Shown: positions 25,000 through 33,185 of the stretch, one piece after another
Numbering within the stretch: the first letter of the stretch is position 1
Layout: each line of letters starts with the position of its first letter
Assembly (NCBI RefSeq): GCF_048553715.1
Contig: NZ_JBLZNC010000006.1
Coordinates: 1-64,000, forward strand
Direction of reading: 5' to 3'
Source of the DNA: Sagittula sp048553715
GTDB lineage: Bacteria; Pseudomonadota; Alphaproteobacteria; Rhodobacterales; Rhodobacteraceae
Length of the DNA: 64,000 bases
Made by a program: the position numbers and the translations under genes
The notes under the pieces: generated by a model
Databases searched by the model: none
What the model was told of the DNA's origin: nothing
What the model saw: the letters and a program-made list of their open reading frames with translations, nothing else

Positions 25000-26127
25000 A
25001 TGATCAGATTACTGCTGGCCGATCCCGACACGGATCGCGCAAACGATACCTTGGCGACCCTGCAACAGGGGATGTCCGATCCTTTGCGCGGACAGGTCAC
25101 AGATAGCGCCGATGGTTGTCTGTCTGCATTGAATGACACATTCCTTGCGGATTGTGTCGTGATTGACGGTGCATTCTTTGGCGGGGCGGGGCGATGTTTG
25201 TTGGACGACCTGTTTGCGCGGGACAGGTTTCTTCCGGTGATTGTTCTGGTGGAGGACTACGATGGCGAACACGCCATTGCCGCGATGCGCCGAGGGGCGC
25301 GTGACGTGTTGCGACGTGGCGTGGATCTGGGGCCGCGTCTTGGCTTGGCCGTTGCGGACGCAATTTCGCGGGCAGAGGCGGACCGCCGTGATGATGACCG
25401 CCGCGAGCTGTTGCAAAGCTTTGCCGCCGTGTTGGTGCATGACCTGCGCGCGCCTTTGCGCTCCGTGCGTGGGGGGGGCGACATGCTGATGGAGGATCTG
25501 GAAGCGCCCCAACAGCAAACACATGCCGAGGTGCTTGGCTTTATCCGCAATGGCGCCGAACATATGGACCGTTTGATCGTCGATCTGCACCGACACTGTG
25601 CGGTGGCCTCGGCGGCGCAGCCCCGTGCAGAGGTGGACCTGTCCGCTGTTGTTGACAAGCTGCGCATGGCTCTGTCGGCAGATATCGCGCGGCGGGGTGC
25701 GGAGGTATCTGTCATCTCCCCCCTGCCGGTGATTCGCGGGGATGAGACGCAGTTGGCTCAACTTTTGCAGAATCTCATCGCCAACGGGCTGAAATTTAAC
25801 GAAGCAGCGGCCCCGCTGGTGCAGCTATCCTGCGAAGATCGCGGCGATTTGTGGCGCATTTCCATCACCGACAACGGGATCGGGATAGACAGCGCCCACA
25901 CGGAGGACATCTTTCAGCCGCTTCGTCGTCTCCATAGCGACAGCGAATATGAGGGGACGGGACTGGGCCTGTCGATCTGTACCCGTATCGCGCGACGCCA
26001 TGGCGGTCGTCTCAGCTGCGTATCCGTGCCGGATCAGGGGACAACCTTTCATCTCGACCTGCCGAAGACCCGCGCTGATGTGATCGGTCTGGCTGTTGGC
26101 GGGGATCGCGCGGCGTCCGCCGGATAG
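25000..26127 (+). CDS. Sensor histidine kinase with N-terminal receiver-like domain
   Basis: 375-aa soluble two-component protein. Residues about 1-120 have the receiver fold pattern (LLLADPDTD, CVVIDGAFF, PVIVLVEDYDG, AIAAMRRGARDVL), but the Thr/Ser and Lys switch residues are not preserved. A phosphoacceptor domain follows, with His in VLVHDLRAPLRSV near 148. The ATPase domain has the N box NLIANGLKFN, DNGIGID and GTGLGLSI. The kinase part resembles bacteriophytochrome-type kinases. There is no membrane segment and no cognate regulator alongside; a terminator and gcrA follow. The partner and signal are unknown. Confidence 0.85.
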   Translation: MIRLLLADPDTDRANDTLATLQQGMSDPLRGQVTDSADGCLSALNDTFLADCVVIDGAFFGGAGRCLLDDLFARDRFLPVIVLVEDYDGEHAIAAMRRGARDVLRRGVDLGPRLGLAVADAISRAEADRRDDDRRELLQSFAAVLVHDLRAPLRSVRGGGDMLMEDLEAPQQQTHAEVLGFIRNGAEHMDRLIVDLHRHCAVASAAQPRAEVDLSAVVDKLRMALSADIARRGAEVSVISPLPVIRGDETQLAQLLQNLIANGLKFNEAAAPLVQLSCEDRGDLWRISITDNGIGIDSAHTEDIFQPLRRLHSDSEYEGTGLGLSICTRIARRHGGRLSCVSVPDQGTTFHLDLPKTRADVIGLAVGGDRAASAG

Positions 26128-26219
26128 GCGCAAGGTGGCAGCCAGTGGCCGGATTGTGCCGCCCCGCCTTGTATCTCGTGCCATGATGCTTAGAATAGAG
26201 CCAACCAATAGACCGTCAG

Positions 26220-26245
26220 GCGGCCCGGACACGTGGCCGCTTTTT
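26220..26245 (+). terminator. Rho-independent terminator between the kinase gene and gcrA
   Basis: gcggcc / ggccgc stem around cggacacgt, followed by ttttt. It is 15 bp before the gcrA start, so it could also act in the gcrA leader. Confidence 0.65.
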
Positions 26246-26260
26246 CAGTAGGAAGCCTCG

Positions 26261-26851
26261 ATGTCTTGGACCGATGAACGCGTTGAATTGCTCAAGAAGA
26301 TGTGGTCCGAAGGCCAATCGGCCAGTACGATCGCCAAAGAACTGGGTGGCGTGACGCGCAATGCCGTGATCGGCAAGGTGCACCGCCTGGGCCTGTCGAA
26401 CCGTGCAGGGGCCACCCCCGCCGCAGAGCCCAAGCCCGAACCCAAACCCGCAGCGGCCAAACCCAAGCCCGCGCCCAAGCCGGTGGAGGCAAAGCCCGCC
26501 GCGCCCAAGCCCGAGCCTGCGCCCGCCGCAGCCACGGCTGTGGCCACCACGCCCGCGCCGACACCTGCGCGCAAGCAGATCATTCCGGCCGGTCAGCCCC
26601 TGCCGCCGCAGCCCTCTGCCAATGAAATCAGCCCCGAAGCGCTGGCCAAGGTCAGCGAAGTCGAGAAGAAGGCCAAGAAGCTGACCTTGATGGAGCTGAC
26701 AGAGCGGACATGCAAATGGCCCGTGGGCGATCCCGCGACCGATGATTTCTGGTTTTGCGGTCTGCCTGTGCAGCAGGGCAAACCCTACTGCGAGGCGCAT
26801 GTGGGTGTGGCGTTCCAGCCCATGAGCGCGCGTCGCGACCGTCGCCGCTAA
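26261..26851 (+). CDS. gcrA: GcrA cell cycle regulator
   Basis: 196-aa alphaproteobacterial master regulator that works with sigma-70 RNA polymerase at promoters bearing CcrM-methylated GANTC sites. The N-terminal DNA-binding part reads SWTDERVELLKKMWSEG then NAVIGKVHRLGLSNR. A long Ala/Pro/Lys-rich linker (about 50-110) follows, and then the C-terminal RNA polymerase-binding part TERTCKWPVGDP...FWFCG...YCEAH. The domain layout matches the family; the linker is repetitive (PKP/AKP). It is flanked by terminators, so it is monocistronic. Confidence 0.95.
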   Translation: MSWTDERVELLKKMWSEGQSASTIAKELGGVTRNAVIGKVHRLGLSNRAGATPAAEPKPEPKPAAAKPKPAPKPVEAKPAAPKPEPAPAAATAVATTPAPTPARKQIIPAGQPLPPQPSANEISPEALAKVSEVEKKAKKLTLMELTERTCKWPVGDPATDDFWFCGLPVQQGKPYCEAHVGVAFQPMSARRDRRR

Positions 26852-26872
26852 CATCGGCAACATGACTGAAAG

Positions 26873-26896
26873 GGCGCCCCGGTCGGGCGCCTTTTT
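26873..26896 (+). terminator. Rho-independent terminator of gcrA
   Basis: ggcgccc / gggcgcc stem with loop cggtc, followed by ttttt. It is 21 bp after the stop. Confidence 0.85.
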
Positions 26897-26946
26897 CGTA
26901 TCGGGCGGTGCTGTGGGGGCTTTTCGCACAGCAGGCAAAGGCGTAT

Positions 26947-28314
26947 ATGCCGCCCATGCAGAATCCCCCTGATCTCCGCCCTGATCTGGCGCGTGCGCGC
27001 GTCTCTGAAACCCGCCGTGACGGCCAGCCGACCATTGGCATGGTCTCGCTTGGCTGTCCCAAGGCATTGGTGGACAGCGAGCGCATCCTCACCCGTTTGC
27101 GTGCCGAAGGCTATGGCATCAGCGCGGATTACAGCGGTGCGGATGCGGTGATCGTGAACACCTGCGGGTTTCTTGACAGTGCCAAGGCCGAAAGCCTTGA
27201 GGCAATTGGCGAGGCGCTGACCGAGAACGGCAAGGTGATCGTGACCGGCTGTCTGGGGGCAGAACCGGAGTATATCACCGGTGTTCATCCCAAGGTGCTC
27301 GCCGTGACGGGGCCGCACCAGTACGAGCAGGTTCTGGATGCGGTGCACGGGGCGGTGCCGCCGTCGCCTGATCCCTTTGTCGATCTGTTGCCCGCGTCCG
27401 GTGTCAGCCTGACCCCCCGCCATTACAGCTACCTGAAGATTTCCGAAGGCTGTAACCACAAGTGCAAGTTCTGCATCATCCCTGACATGCGCGGACGTTT
27501 GGCCAGCCGACCGGCCAAGGCTGTGCTGCGCGAGGCGGAAAAGCTGGTTGAGGCCGGTGTGCAGGAGCTGTTGGTCATCAGTCAGGATACTTCGGCCTAT
27601 GGCACCGATTGGAAGGACCGCGACAGCAAGTTCCCCTTCCTCGATCTGGCCCGCGATCTGGGCGAGCTGGGGGTCTGGGTGCGCATGCATTATGTCTACC
27701 CCTATCCGCATGTGCGCGAGGCGATTCCCCTGATGGCGGAGGGCAAGATCCTGCCCTATCTCGACATTCCGTTCCAGCATGCCCATCCCGACACGCTGCG
27801 CCGGATGGCGCGCCCCGCCGCGGCAGAGCGGACGCTGGACGAGATCGCGGCCTGGCGCGCGGCCTGCCCCGATATTACGCTGCGCTCGACCTTTATCGTG
27901 GGGTATCCCGGCGAGACCGAGGCCGAATTCCAGCATCTGCTGGACTGGATGGACGAGGCGCAGTTGGATCGTGTGGGCTGTTTCCAGTACGAAAACGTTG
28001 ACGGCGCGCGGTCGAACGATCTGCCGGATCACGTCGACGCAGAGGTCAAACAGGACCGCTGGGACCGCTTCATGCAAAAGGCGCAGGCCATTTCAGAGGC
28101 CAAACTGGCCGCAAAGGTTGGCACGCGTCTGGATGTGATCGTGGATGATGTGGACGAGGATGGCATTGCCACCTGCCGCACCAAGGCCGATGCGCCCGAG
28201 ATCGACGGCAACCTGTTTATCGATGAAGGCGCGGACCATCTGAAACCCGGCCAGATCGTCACGGTCGAGGTCGACGAGGCCGGCGAATACGATCTTTGGG
28301 GTCAGCTGGTCTGA
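26947..28314 (+). CDS. rimO: Ribosomal protein uS12 methylthiotransferase
   Basis: Radical SAM enzyme that methylthiolates Asp88 of ribosomal protein S12. About 455 aa with all three domains. The N-terminal UPF0004 domain has three cluster cysteines (SLGCPKA, VNTCGF, TGCLG). The radical SAM core has C-x3-C-x2-C (CNHKCKFC), and a C-terminal TRAM domain ends GEYDLWGQLV. ATG 26947 or 26956 fits best; the earlier frame at 26908 adds residues over the gcrA terminator side. It overlaps the convergent LuxR-like gene by 13 bp. Confidence 0.95.
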   Translation: MPPMQNPPDLRPDLARARVSETRRDGQPTIGMVSLGCPKALVDSERILTRLRAEGYGISADYSGADAVIVNTCGFLDSAKAESLEAIGEALTENGKVIVTGCLGAEPEYITGVHPKVLAVTGPHQYEQVLDAVHGAVPPSPDPFVDLLPASGVSLTPRHYSYLKISEGCNHKCKFCIIPDMRGRLASRPAKAVLREAEKLVEAGVQELLVISQDTSAYGTDWKDRDSKFPFLDLARDLGELGVWVRMHYVYPYPHVREAIPLMAEGKILPYLDIPFQHAHPDTLRRMARPAAAERTLDEIAAWRAACPDITLRSTFIVGYPGETEAEFQHLLDWMDEAQLDRVGCFQYENVDGARSNDLPDHVDAEVKQDRWDRFMQKAQAISEAKLAAKVGTRLDVIVDDVDEDGIATCRTKADAPEIDGNLFIDEGADHLKPGQIVTVEVDEAGEYDLWGQLV

Positions 28315-29171
28315 CCATCGATGCGGGGGTGCACCTCTGACCCGTCGGTCACGTCGTCTTCGGGCGGGTTGTGCGGATCGGGCAGCAGGCCCAATGACAT
28401 CGCTAGCGCGGCCAGTTCGGTCCGCTTAGACGTGTTGGTCTTTTGCATCAGCGCATTCTGACGCTGTCGCACCGCAGAGACCGTCACCCCAAGCTGTTCG
28501 GCGATCTGCTTGTCCAGCAGACCGGAGCCGATCATCTCGAGCAGTTCGCGCTGTTTGATCGTGATCCCGTTGCGGTCGAAATACTCTTCGGAGAAGTGCA
28601 GCAGGTAGCGGTGATGCGCGGCCCAGGCGCACATGGCCAAGGTTCCGTATTCCCGCGACAGGATATCCAGCAATGCCTCGCGGTCGTGGTCGCCGATAAA
28701 GGACACCATCGCCGTGGCGCGCGGCGTGTGCTGGCGCAAGGGGATGGAGATGCCCGCGCGCATGCCACGCGCGGCGGCCTGTTTCAGGATGTCGCGGCGA
28801 TATTCCGGCAGGTCGGGGTGGTCGTCGATAAATTCCAGCCCCATGCAGATCGGGGTCAGCCTGTGTTCCCCGTGAATGCGGAAATACGATCCGTGGTACA
28901 GTTCCGGGCTGGTGTTGGCCTTTTCCAGCCATGAGGCGTCGTAAGAGGTGCGCACAAACAGCGCACGCTTCCAATCGCGCCAATCGCTGGCGGAGATAAA
29001 GTCGATAAACGGAAGCCCCACATCCGCGCCGAGCTGGCAAACAAGTTGCCAGACCTCTTCGGCGGTTTGTGTCGTCTCCAGCGCGCGCAGACAGGCCTGT
29101 CCCTTGTCGGGGAAATACGTCTCGGCCACGATGGCGGGCCGGGACGTCTTGCGTTCAGTTGACGTGCTCAT
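28302..29171 (-). CDS. LuxR-type regulator with autoinducer-binding domain
   Basis: 289-aa regulator. Residues about 25-190 match the autoinducer-binding fold (TSYDASWLEKAN, YFRIHGEHRLTPICMGLEF). The C-terminal GerE helix-turn-helix reads TIKQRELLEMIGSGLLDKQIAEQLGVTVSAVRQRQNALMQKTN. At the place where AHL-binding members have YxxxD, this protein reads YFRIHG, so the usual ligand-contact Asp seems replaced and AHL binding is doubtful. No luxI-type synthase is in the window, so it is a solo here. It follows a small regulator gene with a 17-bp overlap, indicating one transcript. Confidence 0.8.
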   Translation of the reverse strand: MSTSTERKTSRPAIVAETYFPDKGQACLRALETTQTAEEVWQLVCQLGADVGLPFIDFISASDWRDWKRALFVRTSYDASWLEKANTSPELYHGSYFRIHGEHRLTPICMGLEFIDDHPDLPEYRRDILKQAAARGMRAGISIPLRQHTPRATAMVSFIGDHDREALLDILSREYGTLAMCAWAAHHRYLLHFSEEYFDRNGITIKQRELLEMIGSGLLDKQIAEQLGVTVSAVRQRQNALMQKTNTSKRTELAALAMSLGLLPDPHNPPEDDVTDGSEVHPRIDGQTS

Positions 29172-29616
29172 CTTCGAGGTGCAGTTTCATATTGATGAGA
29201 ACCTTCTGGATGGCGAGGGTCTCTTTCAGCAGGCGCTTTGCCTCGTTGGCGGAAATCACGCCGTCCTCGATGGACTGGTTGTATTCGGCCATCAGCATGG
29301 CAAACCGCTGTGACAGGGCAATCACGTCACTGTTCACGCCGCCTTCGGGCTTGGAATTGCGGCGGGATTCATCGAACTCCAGCGTGATGCCTTTGAGCTC
29401 TGCCAAAGCAGAGGTGACATGCGGGTAGGATGCGGCCTCTTCGAGCAGGGCCACAGCATCGACAGGCATGAAACGGTCGGCGTGTTCGCTATGGTCTGAA
29501 TAATAGCGGCCAAGGGTCGCCTTTGATTTTCCAGTGATCTCGCAAGCGGCTTCGACGCCGACATCCTTGACCAAAGCCTCGGTGTGTTTCTTCAGGTAGC
29601 GTGCAACGCTGGACAT
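29155..29616 (-). CDS. Small HTH (phage CII/Cro-like) regulatory protein
   Basis: 153-aa protein. Residues about 10-45 look like a helix-turn-helix (LVKDVGVEAACEITGKSKATLGRYY). The rest is predicted helical with charged heptads (LLKETLAIQKVLINMKLHLEDE), perhaps for oligomerisation. It resembles phage CII-type regulators found as single chromosomal genes in Rhodobacteraceae, but the family is not certain. The stop overlaps the LuxR-like gene, so the two are coexpressed. An inverted repeat, ctttccc/gggaaag (29666-29695), lies in its upstream region. Confidence 0.55.
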   Translation of the reverse strand: MSSVARYLKKHTEALVKDVGVEAACEITGKSKATLGRYYSDHSEHADRFMPVDAVALLEEAASYPHVTSALAELKGITLEFDESRRNSKPEGGVNSDVIALSQRFAMLMAEYNQSIEDGVISANEAKRLLKETLAIQKVLINMKLHLEDEHVN

Positions 29617-29935
29617 GCCTTCCCCTTCGTCTCTCCCCTCATTCGGTAGGGGAACCGGAACATTCCTTTCCCATTATCCTTAACCGAAGGGAAAGTCATT
29701 GTGAAATCAACCTCGGCAAGGTCGGGGCCAGCGCCCGAGGTGGTTATCTGTTTCGGGGGTGGGTGGTGCAGTTCCATATCCCCAAAGCGTAACGAGTGTT
29801 GCGCCGCCTTCCAGTTCGGCATGGATCGGGCCCGAGACCCCTGGGGTGTTTCCCCCGGGCACCGGTCCATGCCGCTTTTCCCTTTGGGCCTTGCGCAGAC
29901 TTGTCACGCCTTTGACAGTCACGCAAAAGCAGCAC
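29617..29935. other. Divergent intergenic region before tdk, GC-rich and hairpin-rich
   Basis: 319 bp without a gene. It contains the inverted repeat ctttccc (29666-29672) / gggaaag (29689-29695) near the HTH gene promoter. Other hairpins are cctcgg/ccgagg (29711-29740), gcgtaac-gagt-gttgcgc (29787-29804), and a long imperfect hairpin starting ggcatgga (29818) and ending tccatgcc (29873). The density of hairpins suggests a structured leader or small RNA, but no known RNA family is recognised. Confidence 0.4.
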
Positions 29936-30514
29936 ATGGCCAAGCTTCACTTTCATTATTCCACCATGAACGCGGGCAAGTCGACGCTGTTGTTGCAGGC
30001 TGCCCACAATTACAACGAACGCGGGATGGAGACCTACCTGCTGATCGCGGCATTTGATGACCGCGCAGGCAAAGGGCGCATCGGGTCGCGGATCGGACTA
30101 TCGCGCGAGGCCGATGTGTTCGGCGACAACTGCGATCTGTTCGAAAAGATTCGCAACCGGATGGAGGAGGGGCCGATCGCCTGCGTCTTCATCGACGAGG
30201 CGCAGTTCATGACCCGTGATCAGGTCTGGCAACTGGCGCGCGTGGTGGATGATCTGAACGTGCCGATCATGGCCTATGGCTTGCGCGTGGATTTCCGGGG
30301 CGAGTTGTTCCCCGGTTCAGCCGCGCTGCTGGCCATTGCCGATGTCATGCGCGAGGTGCGCACAATCTGCCATTGCGGGCGCAACGCCACCATGGTGATC
30401 CGGCGGGGCGCCGACGGCAAGGCCCTGACCGACGGTGCGCAGGTGCAGGTCGGCGGCAATGAAACCTACGTGTCTTTGTGTCGTCGCCACTGGCGGGCCG
30501 AGGTGGGGCTTTGA
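29936..30514 (+). CDS. tdk: Thymidine kinase
   Basis: 192-aa type II thymidine kinase that phosphorylates thymidine for salvage. It has the P-loop STMNAGKST (8-16), the DEAQF Walker B-like motif (FIDEAQFM), the lasso-side YGLRVDF, and a zinc site with CHCG and CRRH. ATG 29936 gives the conserved N-terminus; the long upstream frame crosses the structured intergenic region. The last base of the stop is the first base of the benE start (TGATG). Confidence 0.95.
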   Translation: MAKLHFHYSTMNAGKSTLLLQAAHNYNERGMETYLLIAAFDDRAGKGRIGSRIGLSREADVFGDNCDLFEKIRNRMEEGPIACVFIDEAQFMTRDQVWQLARVVDDLNVPIMAYGLRVDFRGELFPGSAALLAIADVMREVRTICHCGRNATMVIRRGADGKALTDGAQVQVGGNETYVSLCRRHWRAEVGL

Positions 30515-31692
30515 TGGGGGGCATCCGCGCCTTGGCCACCGGGATTGTGGTGGCCATTGTCGGGTTCTTTTCGTCCTTTCCGATCTTTTTGGCGGGGGTC
30601 GAGGCGATGGGTGCTTCGGCGGCGCAAGCATCATCGGCCCTGATGGCGGGCGGATTGGCCATGGCCGTTGCGGGTATCGTGCTGGCCTTGTGGACCCGCA
30701 CACCTGCGTCTTGTGCGTGGTCAACGCCGGGGGCCGCCTTGTTGGCCGGATCTGGCGCGGATGCGGCGGGCTTTTCCGGCGCGGTCGGGGCCTTTGTGGT
30801 GGCGGGGCTGCTGGTGGTGATCGCCGGGTTCTGGCGTCCGCTGGTGCGTCTGGCGCAATCCATCCCCGGACCCATCACGCTGGCCATGTTGGCCGGAGTT
30901 CTGCTGCCCATCTGCTTTGCACCCTTTCGCGCCTTGTCCGAGGCACCGGTGGTGGGCTGCGCGATCCTTGGCACTTGGTTTCTGGTGTCGCGGCTGTCAC
31001 GCCTGTTCGCGGTTCCGGCCACGGTTCTGGTCACACTGGGGCTGGTGATCTGGTGGAACGGCACGCTGCCCCTGCCGGATCATGTGATGACCGCGCCGGT
31101 TTGGGTGACGCCGTCCTTTTCGCTGCAGGCGGTTATCAGCCTTGCGATCCCGCTGTTCATCGTCACCATGGCCACGCAGAACATTCCCGGTGTCGCTGTG
31201 CTCAAGGCGAATGGCTACACGCCGAACCCCGGACCGATGTTTGCGACCGTGGGCGCGCTGTCGGTCATCACCGCCCCCTTTGGCGCGATCGCAACCAACC
31301 TTGCGGCGATCACTGCGGCGATGTGTTCAGACGATGACGCCCACCCCGATCCGGCACAGCGCTATTGGGCGGCGGTCTGGGCGGGGCTGTTCTATGCTGT
31401 GTTCAGCGTGTTCGCCGCAGTCGTCACCTTTGTTGCAGCCGCAGCACCGCCCATGGCGATGGCCGCGCTGGCGGGCGTGGCCCTACTGCCGGTGTTCATC
31501 AATTCGATGGCGACCGCAGTGACGGCCCCCGACACGCGTGAGGCGGCCATGCTGACCTTTGTCATCACCGCGTCGGGGCTAAGCTTGTTCGGGATTGGCG
31601 GCGCGGTCTGGGGATTGATCGCAGGCAGCGCCGTTCATCTGGTACAGGTCTGGCGTCAGGCGCGTTCGACCAGTACCGATCCGACGGAATAG
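30514..31692 (+). CDS. benE: BenE-family benzoate/H+ symporter-like permease
   Basis: 392-aa inner-membrane carrier with about twelve hydrophobic helices and the BenE signatures SCAWSTPGAALLA, QNIPGVAVLKANGY and APFGAIATNLAAI. Characterised BenE proteins import benzoate, but no aromatic degradation genes are nearby, so the substrate may be another carboxylate. The ATG overlaps the tdk stop (TGATG), implying coupling, and the 3' end overlaps the convergent KAS III gene by 37 bp. Confidence 0.85.
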   Translation: MGGIRALATGIVVAIVGFFSSFPIFLAGVEAMGASAAQASSALMAGGLAMAVAGIVLALWTRTPASCAWSTPGAALLAGSGADAAGFSGAVGAFVVAGLLVVIAGFWRPLVRLAQSIPGPITLAMLAGVLLPICFAPFRALSEAPVVGCAILGTWFLVSRLSRLFAVPATVLVTLGLVIWWNGTLPLPDHVMTAPVWVTPSFSLQAVISLAIPLFIVTMATQNIPGVAVLKANGYTPNPGPMFATVGALSVITAPFGAIATNLAAITAAMCSDDDAHPDPAQRYWAAVWAGLFYAVFSVFAAVVTFVAAAAPPMAMAALAGVALLPVFINSMATAVTAPDTREAAMLTFVITASGLSLFGIGGAVWGLIAGSAVHLVQVWRQARSTSTDPTE

Positions 31693-32774
31693 CCCGCCCC
31701 GAAAGAGCAGATGACACCCTTGTCGCCGGGCTGCAGATCGCCGGAATGTTTGGAAAAGGCGATGATCGATCCGGCAGAGGACGTGTTCGCGTAATCCTGC
31801 AGGATGTTGGGCTGCTCGCCGTCCTCGGGCACGCGGCCAAGCACCTTTTTCCCGATGAAATCGTTCATGGTTTTGTTGGCCTGATGCAGCCAGAGCCGTT
31901 TCAAGTCATCCGCCTGCCAGCCCTGATCGGCCATGTGGTCAGAGATATGCTGCGACACCATGGGCAGCACCTCTTTGAACACCTTGCGCCCGTTTTGCAT
32001 GAACTGCATGTCGCGGCGGTCTTCCATCTGGTCATGGGTGCGACGCAGGAAACCGTCGTTGTTGCGGATGTTGTTCGAATATTCCGTGGCGCAGCGGGTC
32101 GACAACACGTCAAAGCGCGCGCCCTTTGCATCTTCGGTCCGTTCCAGAACCACCGCCGTGCAGACGTCGCCAAAGATAAAGTGGCAATCGCGGTCGCGCC
32201 ATTCCAAATGGGCCGAGCAGATTTCGGGGCAGACAACCAGCGCACGCCGCACTGATCCGGTGCGGATCATGTCAGCCGCCGCCTGAATGCCAAAGGTGGC
32301 CGAGGAGCAGGCCACATTCATGTCAAAGGCAAAGCCGCCACAGCCCATCAGCTTCTGGATCTCGATGGCCACGGCAGGGTAGGCCCGTTCATGGTTCGAT
32401 GCGGCGCAGATCACCAGATCAATGTCAGCGGCATCCACACCCGCCATATCCAATGCGGTCTTGCAGGCATCCTGCGCCATTTCCGCCATGTGCGAGGGGG
32501 CCTCGTCGTCGCGGGCGGGCAGGCTGGGGTACATGCGGGCCGGATCCAGCACGCCCGATTTGTCCAGCACGTAACGCTGTTCGATCCCCGAGGCATTCAC
32601 GATGAATTCGGAGGAGGAATGCGCCTTGGGCTCCAGCGTGCCGGCGGCGATGTCGTCCGCGTGATCTGCGTTCCAGCGGTCGGCATAGGCGTTAAAGGCC
32701 ACCACCAGTTCGTCGTTGGTGATGATCTGGGATGGCGTGAACACACCGTGGCCGGTGATGGCGGGCTGGAACAT
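31656..32774 (-). CDS. 3-oxoacyl-ACP synthase III family protein (FabH-like)
   Basis: 372-aa thiolase-fold condensing enzyme with the Cys-His-Asn triad of KAS III: C156 in NVACSSATFG, His in WLHQANK and Asn in DYANTSSAG. It is longer than housekeeping FabH (about 320 aa), with an insertion near residues 30-95, so it is likely a paralogue that uses a different acyl starter or makes a specialised lipid. ATG 32774 is preceded by gaaggaga; the upstream ATG adds an Arg-rich run without family support. No fatty-acid genes adjoin it. Confidence 0.85.
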   Translation of the reverse strand: MFQPAITGHGVFTPSQIITNDELVVAFNAYADRWNADHADDIAAGTLEPKAHSSSEFIVNASGIEQRYVLDKSGVLDPARMYPSLPARDDEAPSHMAEMAQDACKTALDMAGVDAADIDLVICAASNHERAYPAVAIEIQKLMGCGGFAFDMNVACSSATFGIQAAADMIRTGSVRRALVVCPEICSAHLEWRDRDCHFIFGDVCTAVVLERTEDAKGARFDVLSTRCATEYSNNIRNNDGFLRRTHDQMEDRRDMQFMQNGRKVFKEVLPMVSQHISDHMADQGWQADDLKRLWLHQANKTMNDFIGKKVLGRVPEDGEQPNILQDYANTSSAGSIIAFSKHSGDLQPGDKGVICSFGAGYSVGSVLVERA

Positions 32775-32846
32775 AACGGGTCTCCTTCGGGTGCGCGCCA
32801 GCATCATCATGGGCGGGCCTAAGTCAAGCTGACGGTTTCAGCGCCT

Positions 32847-33185
32847 TTAACAGAGCCGTTCGCCGTTCGGAACCGGATGATCGGGCCGTGACAGGGTGAC
32901 GTTACCGTCACTGTCATGCACGCCCAGCACCAGAACCTCGGACATGAAGGGGCCGATCTGGCGGGGAGGGAAGTTCACGACTGCCATGACCTGCGTGCCG
33001 ACCAGCGTGTCGGGGCTGTAGTGATGGGTGATCTGGGCCGAGGATTTGCGTTCCCCGATCTCGGGGCCGAAATCGATATACAGCTTGATCGCGGGTTTGC
33101 GGGCTTCGGGAAAGGGTTCTGCGCGCAGAACGGTGCCGGCACGGATATCGACCCGCAAAAAGTCGTCAAAGGAGATCTCAGCCAT
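32847..33185 (-). CDS. csaA: CsaA-type tRNA-binding domain protein
   Basis: 112-aa OB-fold protein. FDDFLRVDIRAGTVLRAEPFPEARKPAIKL is the CsaA/EMAP-like start, followed by SAQITHHYSPDTLVG and VVNFPPRQIGPFMSEVLVLG. Members bind tRNA-like structures and have been described as export chaperones. Its start overlaps the end of proC by 8 bp, so the two are translated from one transcript. Confidence 0.9.
   Translation of the reverse strand: MAEISFDDFLRVDIRAGTVLRAEPFPEARKPAIKLYIDFGPEIGERKSSAQITHHYSPDTLVGTQVMAVVNFPPRQIGPFMSEVLVLGVHDSDGNVTLSRPDHPVPNGERLC

Noticed and set aside
24812..25003. A 63-codon GTG frame ending in an ATGA overlap with the kinase start
   Set aside because: The overlap is suggestive, but there is no ribosome-binding site, no family pattern and an odd composition.
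29818..29935. Possible 6S RNA upstream of tdk
   Set aside because: A short ctggggtgtttc stretch is 6S-like, but the required 3' partner would fall inside tdk and the long rod structure cannot be drawn.
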